The notes beneath the pieces are model-generated. The model was not told where the DNA came from. It saw nothing but the letters and a program-made list of their open reading frames with translations, and made no database searches. The position numbers and the translations under genes were made by a program. This document shows, piece by piece, positions 17,354 through 25,697 of a stretch of DNA of 64,000 nucleotides; within the stretch, counting starts at the first letter, position 1; each line of letters begins with the position of its first letter. Origin of the DNA: Anabaena lutea FACHB-196 (GTDB lineage Bacteria > Cyanobacteriota > Cyanobacteriia > Cyanobacteriales > Nostocaceae); contig NZ_JACJST010000002.1 of assembly GCF_014698305.1 (NCBI RefSeq), positions 62,001 through 126,000 on the forward strand, in the 5' to 3' direction.

Positions 17354-18223
17354 AGTTGGGCTTCCTTTAGTGGATAGTAGATTTATCAGCTTACGTAACA
17401 AAGAGTTTAGTATTCGTAAATAAACTTTACTACTGTATGAGTGAAAATAGACGTTAAATCGCAGCCAAAAGTGCCGAAATAAGTGTACTTAAATTTATTT
17501 TTTCCATAAAAATTGGACTATACCTTTAGTTATGCTGGTGGATAGGGGCATTGCGATCGCTAGTTAAATGGCGATAGATTGGTTAAATTCCAACTCTCCA
17601 AGTGTCACTAAACTCACGATATCCTGTCTTAAGTCATTCCGTAATCCTAAGTTGCTCTAAACGGTAGGCTCTCTCTCCTCCTGCTTCCCCTACCTGCCAA
17701 AACTAATTTGGACGCAACCTTAGTATAAACATCCTTGTTTATTATACGTAAATCACCTAAGAGCTTCCCCTTGTCTTTGATCCAAATATAAATTGTCAGT
17801 GTTTGTGGACTTTGTAAAGTTTTTAACAACAGGAAAGCAAGTCTCAATAATTAAGAATTAATTGAAAAAATATTAATCTGGCAAAATTTGATGAATACTG
17901 CAAGATGCCAGAAACCAATACCAAAAATTATCAATCCCGAAAATAATCTGAAGACATAGATATAACATCAGGAAATCACCATAAGATGTGCAGTAAGTAA
18001 AATAGTTTGTGTGCAAATATTTGGAATTTTGACTTATGTAAGCGGCAGAGTGAAGCTTTGCTTGGAGAAAATAAGAGTGGGAAAGACAAAGTTAAAGGTG
18101 AAATCTACTAGAAAAACGAGGGTTGAGATTACTCACCTATGCTTTATAAGTGCGGCAAATCCTTCATCAACAGAGAAATTCCATAGTTAGTAGATATTTA
18201 GGTATTTATCTTCAGGAGATTGC
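17354..18223. other. Intergenic region upstream of pntA
   Basis: 870 bp without a gene I can support. A 66-codon minus-strand frame (17647-17847) has no family-like features and I do not accept it. The region must hold the divergent promoters of the DUF2808 gene and pntA. A Shine-Dalgarno (TCAGGAGATTGC) precedes the pntA ATG. No terminator, tRNA or known small RNA was recognised. Confidence 0.5.
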
Positions 18224-19378
18224 ATGAAAATAGCAGTTGCTAAAGAAATTGAAGTTTGTGAACGTCGTGTAGCCTTAATTCCCGACACCGTAGCCAGATT
18301 AGTCAAACAAGGTTTAGAGGTTTTTGTAGAAACAGGTGCGGGAGAAAAAGCATTTTTCAGTGATGCTGCTTATGAAGCCGCAGGAGCAAAAATTATCAGC
18401 GATACTGCCCAATTATGGGGAGAAGCAGATGTTTTACTCAAAGTTAGTCCTCCTCAAGAAAGAGAAGATGGACGATCAGAAATTGATTTACTCAAATCAG
18501 GATCTGTATTAATTAGCTTTCTCAACCCTTTAGGTAATCCCGTCGTAGCCCAAAAATTGGCAAATCGCCAAATTACAGCTTTGAGTATGGAATTAATCCC
18601 CCGTACCACCAGAGCGCAAAGCATGGATGCTTTATCATCCCAAGCCTCACTAGCGGGTTATAAAGCCGTATTAATTGCGGCTGCGGCATTACCAAAATAT
18701 TTTCCCATGTTAACCACCGCTGCGGGGACAATTGCTCCCGCCAAAGTATTTATTATGGGAGCAGGTGTAGCCGGATTGCAAGCGATCGCCACAGCCAGAA
18801 GACTAGGCGCAGTCGTAGAAGCCTTTGACATTCGCCCAGCCGTCAAAGAAGAAGTACAAAGCTTAGGGGCGAAATTTGTCGAAGTCAAACTAGAAGAAGA
18901 AACCGTAGCTGCTGGTGGTTACGCCAAAGAAATCTCCGAAGACAGCAAAAAACGCACCCAAGAACTAGTCGCCGAACACGTCAAAAACTCCGACGTAGTA
19001 ATTACCACCGCCCAAGTACCAGGAAGAAAAGCGCCACAACTTGTTACCCAAGAAATGGTAGCTCAGATGAAACCAGGTTCAGTAATAGTAGACTTAGCTG
19101 CTGAACAAGGTGGAAACTGCGCTTGTACAGAAGCAGGTAAAGATATTGTTTGGAACGGCGTAACAATTATTGGCCCTATTAACCTACCCTCATCCATGCC
19201 AGTACACGCCAGCCAACTGTATGCAAAAAACGTCACATCGTTAATGCAACTGCTAATCAAAGACAAAGCCTTGCAAATCAACTTTAGTGACGACATCGTA
19301 GACGCAGCTTGTGTTACCCACGCCGGAGAAATCAGAAACCAACGAGTAAAAGACGCTTTGCAAGCGGTAGCAGTTTAG
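18224..19378 (+). CDS. pntA: NAD(P) transhydrogenase alpha subunit, soluble NAD(H)-binding part
   Basis: 384 aa. It starts MKIAVAKEIEVCERRVALIPD, a typical AlaDh/PntA N-terminus, and has the NAD-binding fold FIMGAGVAGLQAIATARRLGA (about 178-198), the RPAVKEEVQSLGAKFVEV strand and the loop VTQEMVAQMKPGSVIVDLA. This is domain I, which binds NAD(H). The membrane part of the alpha subunit is encoded separately at 19514, as usual in cyanobacteria. With PntB it uses the proton gradient to reduce NADP+ from NADH. A good ribosome binding site (AGGAG) lies 6 bases before the ATG. Confidence 0.95.
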   Translation: MKIAVAKEIEVCERRVALIPDTVARLVKQGLEVFVETGAGEKAFFSDAAYEAAGAKIISDTAQLWGEADVLLKVSPPQEREDGRSEIDLLKSGSVLISFLNPLGNPVVAQKLANRQITALSMELIPRTTRAQSMDALSSQASLAGYKAVLIAAAALPKYFPMLTTAAGTIAPAKVFIMGAGVAGLQAIATARRLGAVVEAFDIRPAVKEEVQSLGAKFVEVKLEEETVAAGGYAKEISEDSKKRTQELVAEHVKNSDVVITTAQVPGRKAPQLVTQEMVAQMKPGSVIVDLAAEQGGNCACTEAGKDIVWNGVTIIGPINLPSSMPVHASQLYAKNVTSLMQLLIKDKALQINFSDDIVDAACVTHAGEIRNQRVKDALQAVAV

Positions 19379-19513
19379 CCCAAACGATTGAAATCGCGGA
19401 TACACAGGTAAAGTTCGCCTACGCAGACTCATAGATTGCTCTTACTCTCTGTGTCTCTGCGCCTCTGCGTGAGGTAAAAATCCAAAATCCAAAATCCAAA
19501 ATCCAAAATCGAA
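19379..19513. repeat. Repeat-filled spacer inside the pnt operon
   Basis: 135 bp between pntA1 and pntA2. It contains a 'ctctgtgtctctgcgcctctgcgtgagg' unit (19446-19475) and then five copies of the heptamer AATCCAA (19479-19511). The repeats run almost up to the ATG of pntA2, so no ordinary Shine-Dalgarno is present there. Confidence 0.8.
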
Positions 19514-19807
19514 ATGACAGAAGCATTACTTGCGGCCTTATTCGTACTCGTCTTAGCCTCCTTCATAGGCTTTGAAGTCATCAACAAAGTTCCTCCCACA
19601 CTCCACACTCCCTTAATGTCCGGTTCCAACGCCATTTCTGGTATTTCCGTAATTGGGGCAATATTAGCTGCGGGGGAGAAAAACACCAGTTTATCTGTAA
19701 TTCTCGGTTTAATTGCCGTAATTTTGGCAATGGTTAACGTTGTCGGCGGTTTTCTCGTCACAGACAGAATGTTGCAAATGTTCAAGAAAAAGGAAGTTAA
19801 AGCATGA
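19514..19807 (+). CDS. pntA: NAD(P) transhydrogenase alpha subunit, membrane part
   Basis: 97 aa. It is made of membrane helices: ALLAALFVLVLASFIGFEVI, then a loop with VPPTLHTPLMSGSNAISGIS (conserved in proton-channel domain II), then GAILAAGEK and VILGLIAVILAMVNVVGGFLV. This is the second half of the split alpha subunit (often named pntA2 or pntAB). It overlaps the pntB start by 4 bp (ATGA), which implies coupled translation. The ATG is preceded directly by heptamer repeats instead of a ribosome binding site. Confidence 0.93.
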   Translation: MTEALLAALFVLVLASFIGFEVINKVPPTLHTPLMSGSNAISGISVIGAILAAGEKNTSLSVILGLIAVILAMVNVVGGFLVTDRMLQMFKKKEVKA

Positions 19808-21207
19808 GCGACTTTTTACCAACTGGGATTCAGCTGACGTATTTAGTCGCTGCATCATTATTTATTCTCGGTTTGAAAAAACTCGGTTCTCCAGCTACAG
19901 CTAGAAACGGTAATCTTGTGGCTGCGGTGGGGATGCTGTTAGCAGTTGTAGCCACAATGCTAGATCAGCAAGTCTTAAATTACGAGATGATATTGATAGG
20001 CTTGGCGATAGGTTCTATTATTGGTGCGATCGCAGCTTACAAAGTGCAAATGACCGAAATGCCCCAAATGGTGGGTTTACTCAACGGTTTGGGTGGTGCT
20101 TCTTCTGCACTTATTGCAGTTGCCGAATTTTGGCGGTTGTTAGGAAGTTCTCAACCTATCCCCCTCGATGTCAACATTTCCATGTTGTTGGATGTGTTAA
20201 TCGGTGGTGTCACCTTAACAGGTAGTTTTCTGGCTTTCGCGAAATTGCAAGGTTTAGTAAGTGGTACACCCATTACCTTTCCTTTGCAACAACCTTTTAA
20301 CCTCTTGCTATTGGGTTCATATTTAGCCGGAAGTGCATATTTAATCATCTCACCGGATAGCTTACCCATCTTTTTAGCGGTGGTAGCTGTTTCCTTGGTA
20401 TTGGGTGTAATGTTTGTACTGCCTATTGGTGGCGGTGATATGCCCGTAGTCATCTCCCTGTTAAACTCTTTATCAGGTGTGGCTGCGGCTGCGGCTGGGT
20501 TTGTGGTGATGAACAATATGTTAATCATCGCTGGTGCTTTAGTGGGTGCTTCGGGTTTAATCCTTACCGAAATTATGTGTAAGGCTATGAACCGGTCGTT
20601 ATTCAGTGTCTTATTTAGTGCTTTTGGTTCTGTTACTACTGCAAGTGGTGGCGCTGCTGCTGGTGCAAGTAATCAAACAGTCCGCAGTATTGACCCCGAA
20701 GAAGGGGCGATGATGTTGGGTTATGCCCGTTCTGTGGTGATTGTCCCAGGTTACGGTATGGCGGTTGCTCAAGCCCAGCATAGCGTCCGCGAGTTGGCAG
20801 ATCAACTTGAACGCATGGGTGTGGATGTGAAATATGCGATACATCCGGTTGCGGGGAGAATGCCGGGACACATGAATGTATTATTGGCGGAAGCTAATGT
20901 GGCCTATACGCAGTTGTATGATATGGAGGATATTAATCCCCAGTTTGAACAAGCGGATGTGGCGTTGGTGATTGGTGCTAATGATGTGGTAAATCCTGCG
21001 GCGCGTAGTGATGCGAATAGTCCTATTTATGGAATGCCGATTTTAGAAGTTGATAAGGCAAAGCAAACTATTGTGATTAAGCGCGGTATGAGTGCGGGTT
21101 TTGCTGGTGTGGATAATGAGTTGTTTTATAAGGATAAGACGACTATGTTGTTTGGTAGTGCTAAGGATATGGTGGCTAAGTTGGTGAGTGAGGTGAAGCA
21201 ACTTTAA
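19804..21207 (+). CDS. pntB: NAD(P) transhydrogenase beta subunit
   Basis: 467 aa. Membrane helices occupy about residues 8-270 (for example GLAIGSIIGAIAAYKVQMTEMPQMVG and GGDMPVVISLLNSLSGVAAAAAG). The soluble NADP(H)-binding domain III follows, with VVIVPGYGMAVAQAQHSVREL (about 310-332), HPVAGRMPGHMNVLLAEANV and VIGANDVVNPAARSD. Length and motifs match PntB. It completes the pntA1-pntA2-pntB operon, in the plasma or thylakoid membrane. A clear intrinsic terminator follows. Confidence 0.96.
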   Translation: MSDFLPTGIQLTYLVAASLFILGLKKLGSPATARNGNLVAAVGMLLAVVATMLDQQVLNYEMILIGLAIGSIIGAIAAYKVQMTEMPQMVGLLNGLGGASSALIAVAEFWRLLGSSQPIPLDVNISMLLDVLIGGVTLTGSFLAFAKLQGLVSGTPITFPLQQPFNLLLLGSYLAGSAYLIISPDSLPIFLAVVAVSLVLGVMFVLPIGGGDMPVVISLLNSLSGVAAAAAGFVVMNNMLIIAGALVGASGLILTEIMCKAMNRSLFSVLFSAFGSVTTASGGAAAGASNQTVRSIDPEEGAMMLGYARSVVIVPGYGMAVAQAQHSVRELADQLERMGVDVKYAIHPVAGRMPGHMNVLLAEANVAYTQLYDMEDINPQFEQADVALVIGANDVVNPAARSDANSPIYGMPILEVDKAKQTIVIKRGMSAGFAGVDNELFYKDKTTMLFGSAKDMVAKLVSEVKQL

Positions 21208-21227
21208 GTTAAATATTTGAATTTCAA

Positions 21228-21255
21228 GGGGTATGAAAAACATACCCTTTCTTAC
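21228..21255 (+). terminator. Intrinsic terminator after pntB
   Basis: GGGTATG, a five-A loop, then CATACCC followed by TTTCTT. The stem is perfect (7 bp). It lies 20 bp after the pntB stop and separates it from the convergent OLD-like gene (stop at 21280). Confidence 0.8.
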
Positions 21256-21279
21256 ATTTTTATAATTAATCAGGATAAA

Positions 21280-23088
21280 TTATCCTAATTTGCCTACACA
21301 GAAATTGAAAATCTTCTGAAATTTTTCTTTTGTACTACTTGAAATTTCAACTTGCTTATTAGTTAAGTATAGTTCTTGTATAGCTCGGTTAAAATGTGTT
21401 TTATTGAATTTTTGTGTTGAAGGATAAATAATTTCTTGAATTTTCGTTATTTCCTCTTTTTCAAACAAAAACTCTGTCCCTTTATTTTCCCATGTCTTAT
21501 CAATATCTTGAAGAGAAAAAATTCGATTATTTACAATAACTCCAAATATTTCTTCGTATCTTTTCTTTTGTTTTAAACCTTCTTCATCTGCATCTAGCAA
21601 AATAATAAATTCACGTCCCCAAGCAAGGTAAAGGCGAATAATATCTTCTAAGCTACCTGCTCCACCTCCAGGCAAAAAATTAATTTGAGTTGTACAACTA
21701 AGAATCTTTTCATACAAGTATTTTAGTGTATAAAAATCATTCTTACCTTCAATCATAACTACATTAGGAATATTCTCCAGTCTGCTAGGACTGTAATCTA
21801 AAACATCTAAAATGGGTTGAAAATATGTGGTCTGATCTGGGTGCTTTGATACAAAATCTCTATATTTATAGACTTTAATATCAGTATCTATAGCTTTATA
21901 TTTATCTTCAGCTTCATAATCTAAACCTTCATTTTTTACAACAAACGTACTTTCCAGCCATTTTGGATTTATTAAATGGTGACTATGAGTTGTATAGATA
22001 ATAGAAAATTCTTCTGGAAAATTGCTAAAAATCTCAAGTAGCTGATTTTGTGCAGAAGAATGTAAGTTAGACGCAGGTTCATCTATTAAAAAAAGTACAT
22101 TATTAGGACTATCTTTGCGAAAAACTCGGTATTGAGTTAAGAGTAAAAAAGCAAAAAACCAACGAAATCCAAGGGATCTCTCACTTATTGTGTAAAGTTC
22201 ATTAGAATCTCTAATTCTAAGTTGTAAAAACCATAATCCTGCCTCATCTTTATCACATTTAATAACAATCTCTTTATTTCCAGATGTACGTTTAAAAATA
22301 GTATTCCATTTGCTAAAAACTTTAGAGCTTATATCGCTTCCCATCTGTATAAGTACACTTTCAAGAGACCTCTGAGAATAAAGATCATTACTTTTTGCCC
22401 TCTTCAGAATATGTTCTTCAAGCTTAAATTGTCCTCCTAATGCATCTAAGATATCTTGAAGTATTGTTCTATAAAACTCATGCTTTTTTGTATTACTATC
22501 TTTCTCTTCAAGATAGATTTTATCAGGGAAATCAAATAAAAAACTTGGAAAATATAGAACACTAGGCATTAGTGTTTTTACATATTCTACTGCTTTTTGC
22601 CACTCTTGTCCTTCCAATTTTTTTTCCATTTTAGCATATTTTTTCTTTCCAAATAATTCCATATTCCAAGCATTTTTTGGTGTAATTTGCGTTGAATCAT
22701 AAAAATCATAAGAGCGTTTTATATAAAAATCAGCAATTTCTCTAGTTAATTTAAAATCAAAATTTTCTGAGCAGAAGTCTCTAATTTTTTTTTGATCATC
22801 TTGGTCAAGGATATAACCTGCCTCAATCGAAATATTTCCATTAAAGTTAGCAAGTTTACCAATAGGTATTAAGTTATGTACATCTTTTATAGAATATCCT
22901 GGTAAATTAAGAGGATCTAGATTTTCTAGTTTATAACTAACAAAATTAATAGCCTCTAGAATAGTGGTTTTACCACTTTCATTTAAACCAACAAGAGTAT
23001 ATATATTACTGCGAGGTTTAGAGTTTAAATCTAGACGAATATGATTAATACCTTTAAAGTTTTTGATTTCAATGTAGCTAAATCTCAT
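21280..23088 (-). CDS. OLD-like ATPase/TOPRIM nuclease (second, divergent copy)
   Basis: 602 aa. The N-terminal ATPase has Walker A GLNESGKTT (residues 34-42), a signature-like ERSLGFRWFFAFLLLTQYR, and Walker B VLFLIDEPASNLHSSAQ followed by YTTHSHHLI. The TOPRIM part has VVMIEGKNDFYTLKYL (Glu), a Gly-rich LPGGGAGSL and FIILLDADEEGLKQKK (DxD). It differs strongly from the OLD gene at 10718, so it is not a recent duplicate. Proteins of this plan are often phage-defence nucleases. It is very AT-rich and lies next to a TA cluster. No UvrD-like or reverse-transcriptase partner is adjacent. Confidence 0.82.
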   Translation of the reverse strand: MRFSYIEIKNFKGINHIRLDLNSKPRSNIYTLVGLNESGKTTILEAINFVSYKLENLDPLNLPGYSIKDVHNLIPIGKLANFNGNISIEAGYILDQDDQKKIRDFCSENFDFKLTREIADFYIKRSYDFYDSTQITPKNAWNMELFGKKKYAKMEKKLEGQEWQKAVEYVKTLMPSVLYFPSFLFDFPDKIYLEEKDSNTKKHEFYRTILQDILDALGGQFKLEEHILKRAKSNDLYSQRSLESVLIQMGSDISSKVFSKWNTIFKRTSGNKEIVIKCDKDEAGLWFLQLRIRDSNELYTISERSLGFRWFFAFLLLTQYRVFRKDSPNNVLFLIDEPASNLHSSAQNQLLEIFSNFPEEFSIIYTTHSHHLINPKWLESTFVVKNEGLDYEAEDKYKAIDTDIKVYKYRDFVSKHPDQTTYFQPILDVLDYSPSRLENIPNVVMIEGKNDFYTLKYLYEKILSCTTQINFLPGGGAGSLEDIIRLYLAWGREFIILLDADEEGLKQKKRYEEIFGVIVNNRIFSLQDIDKTWENKGTEFLFEKEEITKIQEIIYPSTQKFNKTHFNRAIQELYLTNKQVEISSSTKEKFQKIFNFCVGKLG

Positions 23089-23541
23089 ATTTACTAATTT
23101 TTGCGTTGTTTATTTTGGGTGTATTTAAGTAAGACTCCGCAATTATTATATGATAAGTGATATCACTATTCTCATATAATACTAATCCAGTCTAACACAC
23201 CACCCTATTAGTAAAGCAAGTGTTTAAAACTACTAATTTTTTTTTGTGCGGTAAAAAGGATATTTGGGGGAAAGTATGCGATCGCTCTCTCTTCTCTTCT
23301 TCCTTCGTGTTCTTCGCGTCTTTGTGGTTCGTTAAAAAAGGATGTTGGGGAAAATGAGCGATCCTTCCTCTGCGTTCTCTGCGTCTCTGCGGTTCGTTTA
23401 AAAAGAGATGATGGGAAGTTGAAGAGGTGCGTTAGCGAAGCTTACCGTTCGCGTAGCGTTCCGCAGGAAAGGTATCGCTGTTTGGAAGTTAAAGGGGTGT
23501 AATCGCTGTTTGGGGAAATTGAAGGGGTGCGATCAGCGAAA
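23089..23541. repeat. Repeat-filled spacer between the OLD-like gene and hicA
   Basis: Contains units of the 'ctctgcgtctctgcggttcg' family (23290-23400, twice with a following 'ttaaaaaaggatgttgggg'), and the repeat 'cttaccgttcgcgtagcgtt...' at 23441-23485 followed by 'atcgctgtttggggaaattgaaggggtgcgatc' (to 23534). No gene seen. Confidence 0.7.
23441..23534 (+). repeat. TA-island repeat, copy 1
   Basis: The first 45 bp (23441-23485) are identical to 25027-25071. The following unit (GTTTGGGGAAATTGAAGGGG, then TGCGATC) is found again in changed form at 24008-24046 and 25061-25092. Copies lie at the boundaries of the TA modules. Confidence 0.75.
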
Positions 23542-23751
23542 TTAATCTAAATCTTCCTCGGTCAAACCAGCATCTTTCAAAATACTTCTGAGTGTACCAG
23601 TAGGTAAATCACGATTACCATGAACAGGGATAGAAAGAATCACACTCATATCTTCCTTAACATAGATATGATGACTACCTGTAATCCTTTTCAAACTCCA
23701 TCCATAGCTTTCAACAATTCTACACAGAGACTTACCAGAAACCGATTTCAT
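23542..23751 (-). CDS. hicA: HicA-family mRNA interferase toxin
   Basis: 69 aa. It has MKSVSGKSLCRIVESYGW, then RITGSHHIYVKED with the catalytic histidine of the dsRBD-like HicA fold (GSHH), and IPVHGNRDLPTGTLRSILKDAGL. HicA cuts mRNA when free of HicB. Its ATG overlaps the hicB stop by 4 bp, so hicB-hicA is an operon with the antitoxin first, the order found in many type II systems with HicB upstream. Confidence 0.88.
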   Translation of the reverse strand: MKSVSGKSLCRIVESYGWSLKRITGSHHIYVKEDMSVILSIPVHGNRDLPTGTLRSILKDAGLTEEDLD

Positions 23752-23948
23752 AAAGATAACTCAATTAACTGTTTTTCTGGTTCAATAGTTTCTTGTTGAC
23801 TAGCAACTTCTAACCAACCTTGAACAGCATCTTTCAACATTTCTAATAAATGTTCGTAACTTTCACCCCAGGTATGACATCCTGGTAAAGCTGGTACAGA
23901 ACCACACCATACACCGTCTTCTTCCCAAATAATTGCTTTTATTTTCAT
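23748..23948 (-). CDS. hicB: HicB-family antitoxin
   Basis: 66 aa from the ATG at 23948, which has AAGGA 8 bases upstream; a TTG two codons earlier is a poorer choice. MKIKAIIWEEDGVWCGSVPALPGCHTWGESYEH is the degraded RNase H-like fold of HicB. It lacks a separate C-terminal DNA-binding domain. It precedes hicA and overlaps it by 4 bp. A near-identical second copy lies at 24761-24961. Confidence 0.88.
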   Translation of the reverse strand: MKIKAIIWEEDGVWCGSVPALPGCHTWGESYEHLLEMLKDAVQGWLEVASQQETIEPEKQLIELSL

Positions 23949-24007
23949 AGCCAATTCCTTAAACTAAGCATATTTTACCGCAGGGGGAGTCAGACGTACC
24001 AGTTTAA

Positions 24008-24046
24008 TAAGGTATCGCTTTTGGGGAAATTGGAGGGAATGCGATC
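24008..24046 (+). repeat. TA-island repeat, partial copy 2
   Basis: 'aaggtatcgcttttggggaaattggagg' followed by 'gaatgcgatc' is a shortened relative of the unit at 23470-23534. It lies between hicBA and the MazF-type pair. Confidence 0.65.
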
Positions 24047-24103
24047 TCAAGTTGACAGAGAAAGACTTAACACCACAGCTAATGCTTGAGAAATCATCTG
24101 CAT

Positions 24104-24397
24104 TTATGACTCAGAAAGCTGACCTAATTTCCTGATTAATCTTGTTTCCGAAACAGAACGAATTTGAAAAGTATCAACACCAGAAACTTTTGCCAAACTA
24201 TTCTCTGTAGTTGGCTCTAATTTTACCATCCAAGGTCTGATAGAATATCCTTCTTTCCAATCTGTAACCGGAACAATCACCTTTAAAGGTAAAATACCAA
24301 TTCCATTATCATTAACTATAATACAAGGACGTTTTTTACTAATTTCCGTTCCTACAGTGGGATCTAAATTTACTAACCAGACTTCACCTCTATACAT
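24104..24397 (-). CDS. MazF/PemK-family mRNA interferase toxin
   Basis: 97 aa. It begins MYRGEVWLVNLDPTVGTEISKKRPCIIVND, the typical MazF start with GxEixKxRPxxxv, and continues LPLKVIVPVTDWKEGYSIRPWMVKL and SGVDTFQIRSVSETRL. MazF-type proteins cut RNA at short motifs. It lies 17 bp downstream of the small acidic gene at 24415, its likely antitoxin. Confidence 0.9.
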   Translation of the reverse strand: MYRGEVWLVNLDPTVGTEISKKRPCIIVNDNGIGILPLKVIVPVTDWKEGYSIRPWMVKLEPTTENSLAKVSGVDTFQIRSVSETRLIRKLGQLSES

Positions 24398-24414
24398 AAG
24401 TTTTACAAATTCTG

Positions 24415-24657
24415 TTAATCTTCATCTGGATAGTCATAAAAATCTTCTCCATCTACATCAGAAAAAACAATTAATTCACTATCATTTGCGTAATCTTCAA
24501 TAGCTGTCATAGCTGCTAATGCTAATTGACTTTTTTTTTCATCTTGAGTGAGAGAATCTTTTTGTTGAGTCACCAATTGCAAAGCTAATTCAGCTATTTT
24601 TAAGCGATCGCTTATACTTAGATTTGGCAAAGCTTGCAGGATTTCTTGCGTTTCCAT
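24415..24657 (-). CDS. Antitoxin of the MazF-type module
   Basis: 80 aa. The N-terminal part (EILQALPNLSISDRLKIAELALQLV) looks like the helix-turn seen in several cyanobacterial antitoxins; the C-terminus is very acidic (DVDGEDFYDYPDED), suited to masking a basic toxin. It is not a canonical MazE (no AbrB fold recognised). The call rests mainly on position directly before the MazF-type gene and on size. Confidence 0.7.
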   Translation of the reverse strand: METQEILQALPNLSISDRLKIAELALQLVTQQKDSLTQDEKKSQLALAAMTAIEDYANDSELIVFSDVDGEDFYDYPDED

Positions 24658-24735
24658 ATTACTTCAGCCTTTCAATTTGGATAAAATGTAATCCTTTCTA
24701 AATTTAACATAGAAATTAGTTAGTTGTAATATTTT

Positions 24736-24760
24736 TGATTGACTTACCACCAAACCGATT
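24736..24760 (-). pseudogene. Remnant of hicA (six codons)
   Basis: Directly after the second hicB, the minus strand reads ATG AAA TCG GTT as in the intact hicA, then TGG TGG TAA: MKSVWW and a stop. So the duplicated hicA was cut off after four codons. The overlap of its ATG with the hicB stop (ATGA context) is retained. Confidence 0.75.
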
Positions 24761-24961
24761 TCATAAAGATAGCTCAAGCAACTGTTTTTGTGGTTCAATT
24801 TCTTCTTGCTGACTAGCAACTTCTAACCAACCTTGAACAGCATCTTTCAACATTTCTAATAAATGTTCGTAGCTTTCACCCCAGGTATGACATCCTGGTA
24901 AAGCTGGTACAGAACCACACCATACACCATCTTCTTCCCAAATAATTGCTTTGATTTTCAT
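24761..24961 (-). CDS. hicB: HicB-family antitoxin, second copy without toxin
   Basis: 66 aa from the ATG at 24961; a longer frame starting at 25009 would add 16 residues with no counterpart in the first copy. It differs from the copy at 23748-23948 at only three positions near the C-terminus (E for T, Q for E, L for I). The adjacent hicA is reduced to six codons, so this copy can no longer be tied to its own toxin. It may still bind the toxin of the first module. Confidence 0.85.
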   Translation of the reverse strand: MKIKAIIWEEDGVWCGSVPALPGCHTWGESYEHLLEMLKDAVQGWLEVASQQEEIEPQKQLLELSL

Positions 24962-25026
24962 AGTCAATTTCTTGGAATAAATAAACATAAATATCACATC
25001 AAAAATCATAAGAAATTTATGCGTAG

Positions 25027-25092
25027 CTTACCGTTCGCGTAGCGTTCCGCAGGAAAGGTATCGCTGTTTGGGAGTTGAAGAAGTGCGATCGC
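25027..25092 (+). repeat. TA-island repeat, copy 3
   Basis: 45 bp identical to 23441-23485, followed by 'gggagttgaagaagtgcgatcgct', which resembles the ends of the other two copies. It lies between the second hicB and the Phd gene. Confidence 0.8.
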
Positions 25093-25177
25093 TCAAAAAC
25101 TTAATTTTTGTACAAATTGCAAAAAACATACAAATAGTCTATAATCTTATGTAAACCTATAAATGTTGTGAGGCGCT

Positions 25178-25429
25178 ATGTCAGTCATCAGTGCAAGTGA
25201 AGCGCGTGCTAACTTTCCAGATATTATGAACCGTGCAGAATATCGTGGAGAAAGAATATTAATTCAACGTCATGGTAAACCTGCGGTAGCAATAATTAGT
25301 ATTGAAGATTTAAAACTACTAGAAGCAATAGAAGATGCAATAGATTCTGCTAAATTGCGACTTGCAATAGAAGAAAACACAGGATTTACCACCATAGAAG
25401 AAATAATAGCAAAACGCCCCAATGACTGA
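25178..25429 (+). CDS. Phd/YefM-family antitoxin
   Basis: 83 aa. It begins MSVISASEARANFPDIMNRAEYRGERILIQRHGKPAVAIISIEDLKLLE, the complete Phd/YefM pattern (SEAR.. near the start, then GKPaVaiiSiedl). The C-terminal half wraps the toxin. It overlaps the RelE-like toxin by 8 bp, a standard operon. It most likely represses its own promoter, as Phd proteins do. Confidence 0.9.
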   Translation: MSVISASEARANFPDIMNRAEYRGERILIQRHGKPAVAIISIEDLKLLEAIEDAIDSAKLRLAIEENTGFTTIEEIIAKRPND

Positions 25430-25697
25430 ACGATATACATTGAGGATTGCGAAAACTGCGGAAAAAGACTTATTAGATTTACAACCAAAACAATATAAAC
25501 AAGTTGTTTCTAAAATACTATCACTTCAGGGTAATCCTCGTCCTCAAGACTATGCAGCTTTAAAAGGTTATCAAGGTGGTTATCGTCTGGATCAAGGTGA
25601 GTACAGAATTTTGTACACCATTGATGATGATAATAAATTAGTTGATATTTTTCGGGTTGGTAAGCGCAATGATGGTGAAGTTTATCAAAACCTGTAA
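25422..25697 (+). CDS. RelE/ParE-family toxin
   Basis: 91 aa. It has MTERYTLRIAKTAEKDLLDLQPK, ILSLQGNPRPQDYAALKG, YRLDQGEYRILYTIDDDNKLVDIFRVGKR, the full RelE/ParE superfamily fold with the conserved RxxxGxYRilY core. RelE members cut mRNA on the ribosome, ParE members hit gyrase; the sequence alone does not settle which. It overlaps its antitoxin by 8 bp. Confidence 0.9.
   Translation: MTERYTLRIAKTAEKDLLDLQPKQYKQVVSKILSLQGNPRPQDYAALKGYQGGYRLDQGEYRILYTIDDDNKLVDIFRVGKRNDGEVYQNL

Noticed and set aside
17647-17847. 66-codon minus-strand frame before pntA
   Set aside because: No ribosome binding site, no recognisable domain, and basic/aromatic composition typical of chance frames.
23441-25092. 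CRISPR-like array of spaced repeats
   Set aside because: Repeat copies are long, few and separated by genes; spacers are not of uniform short length.
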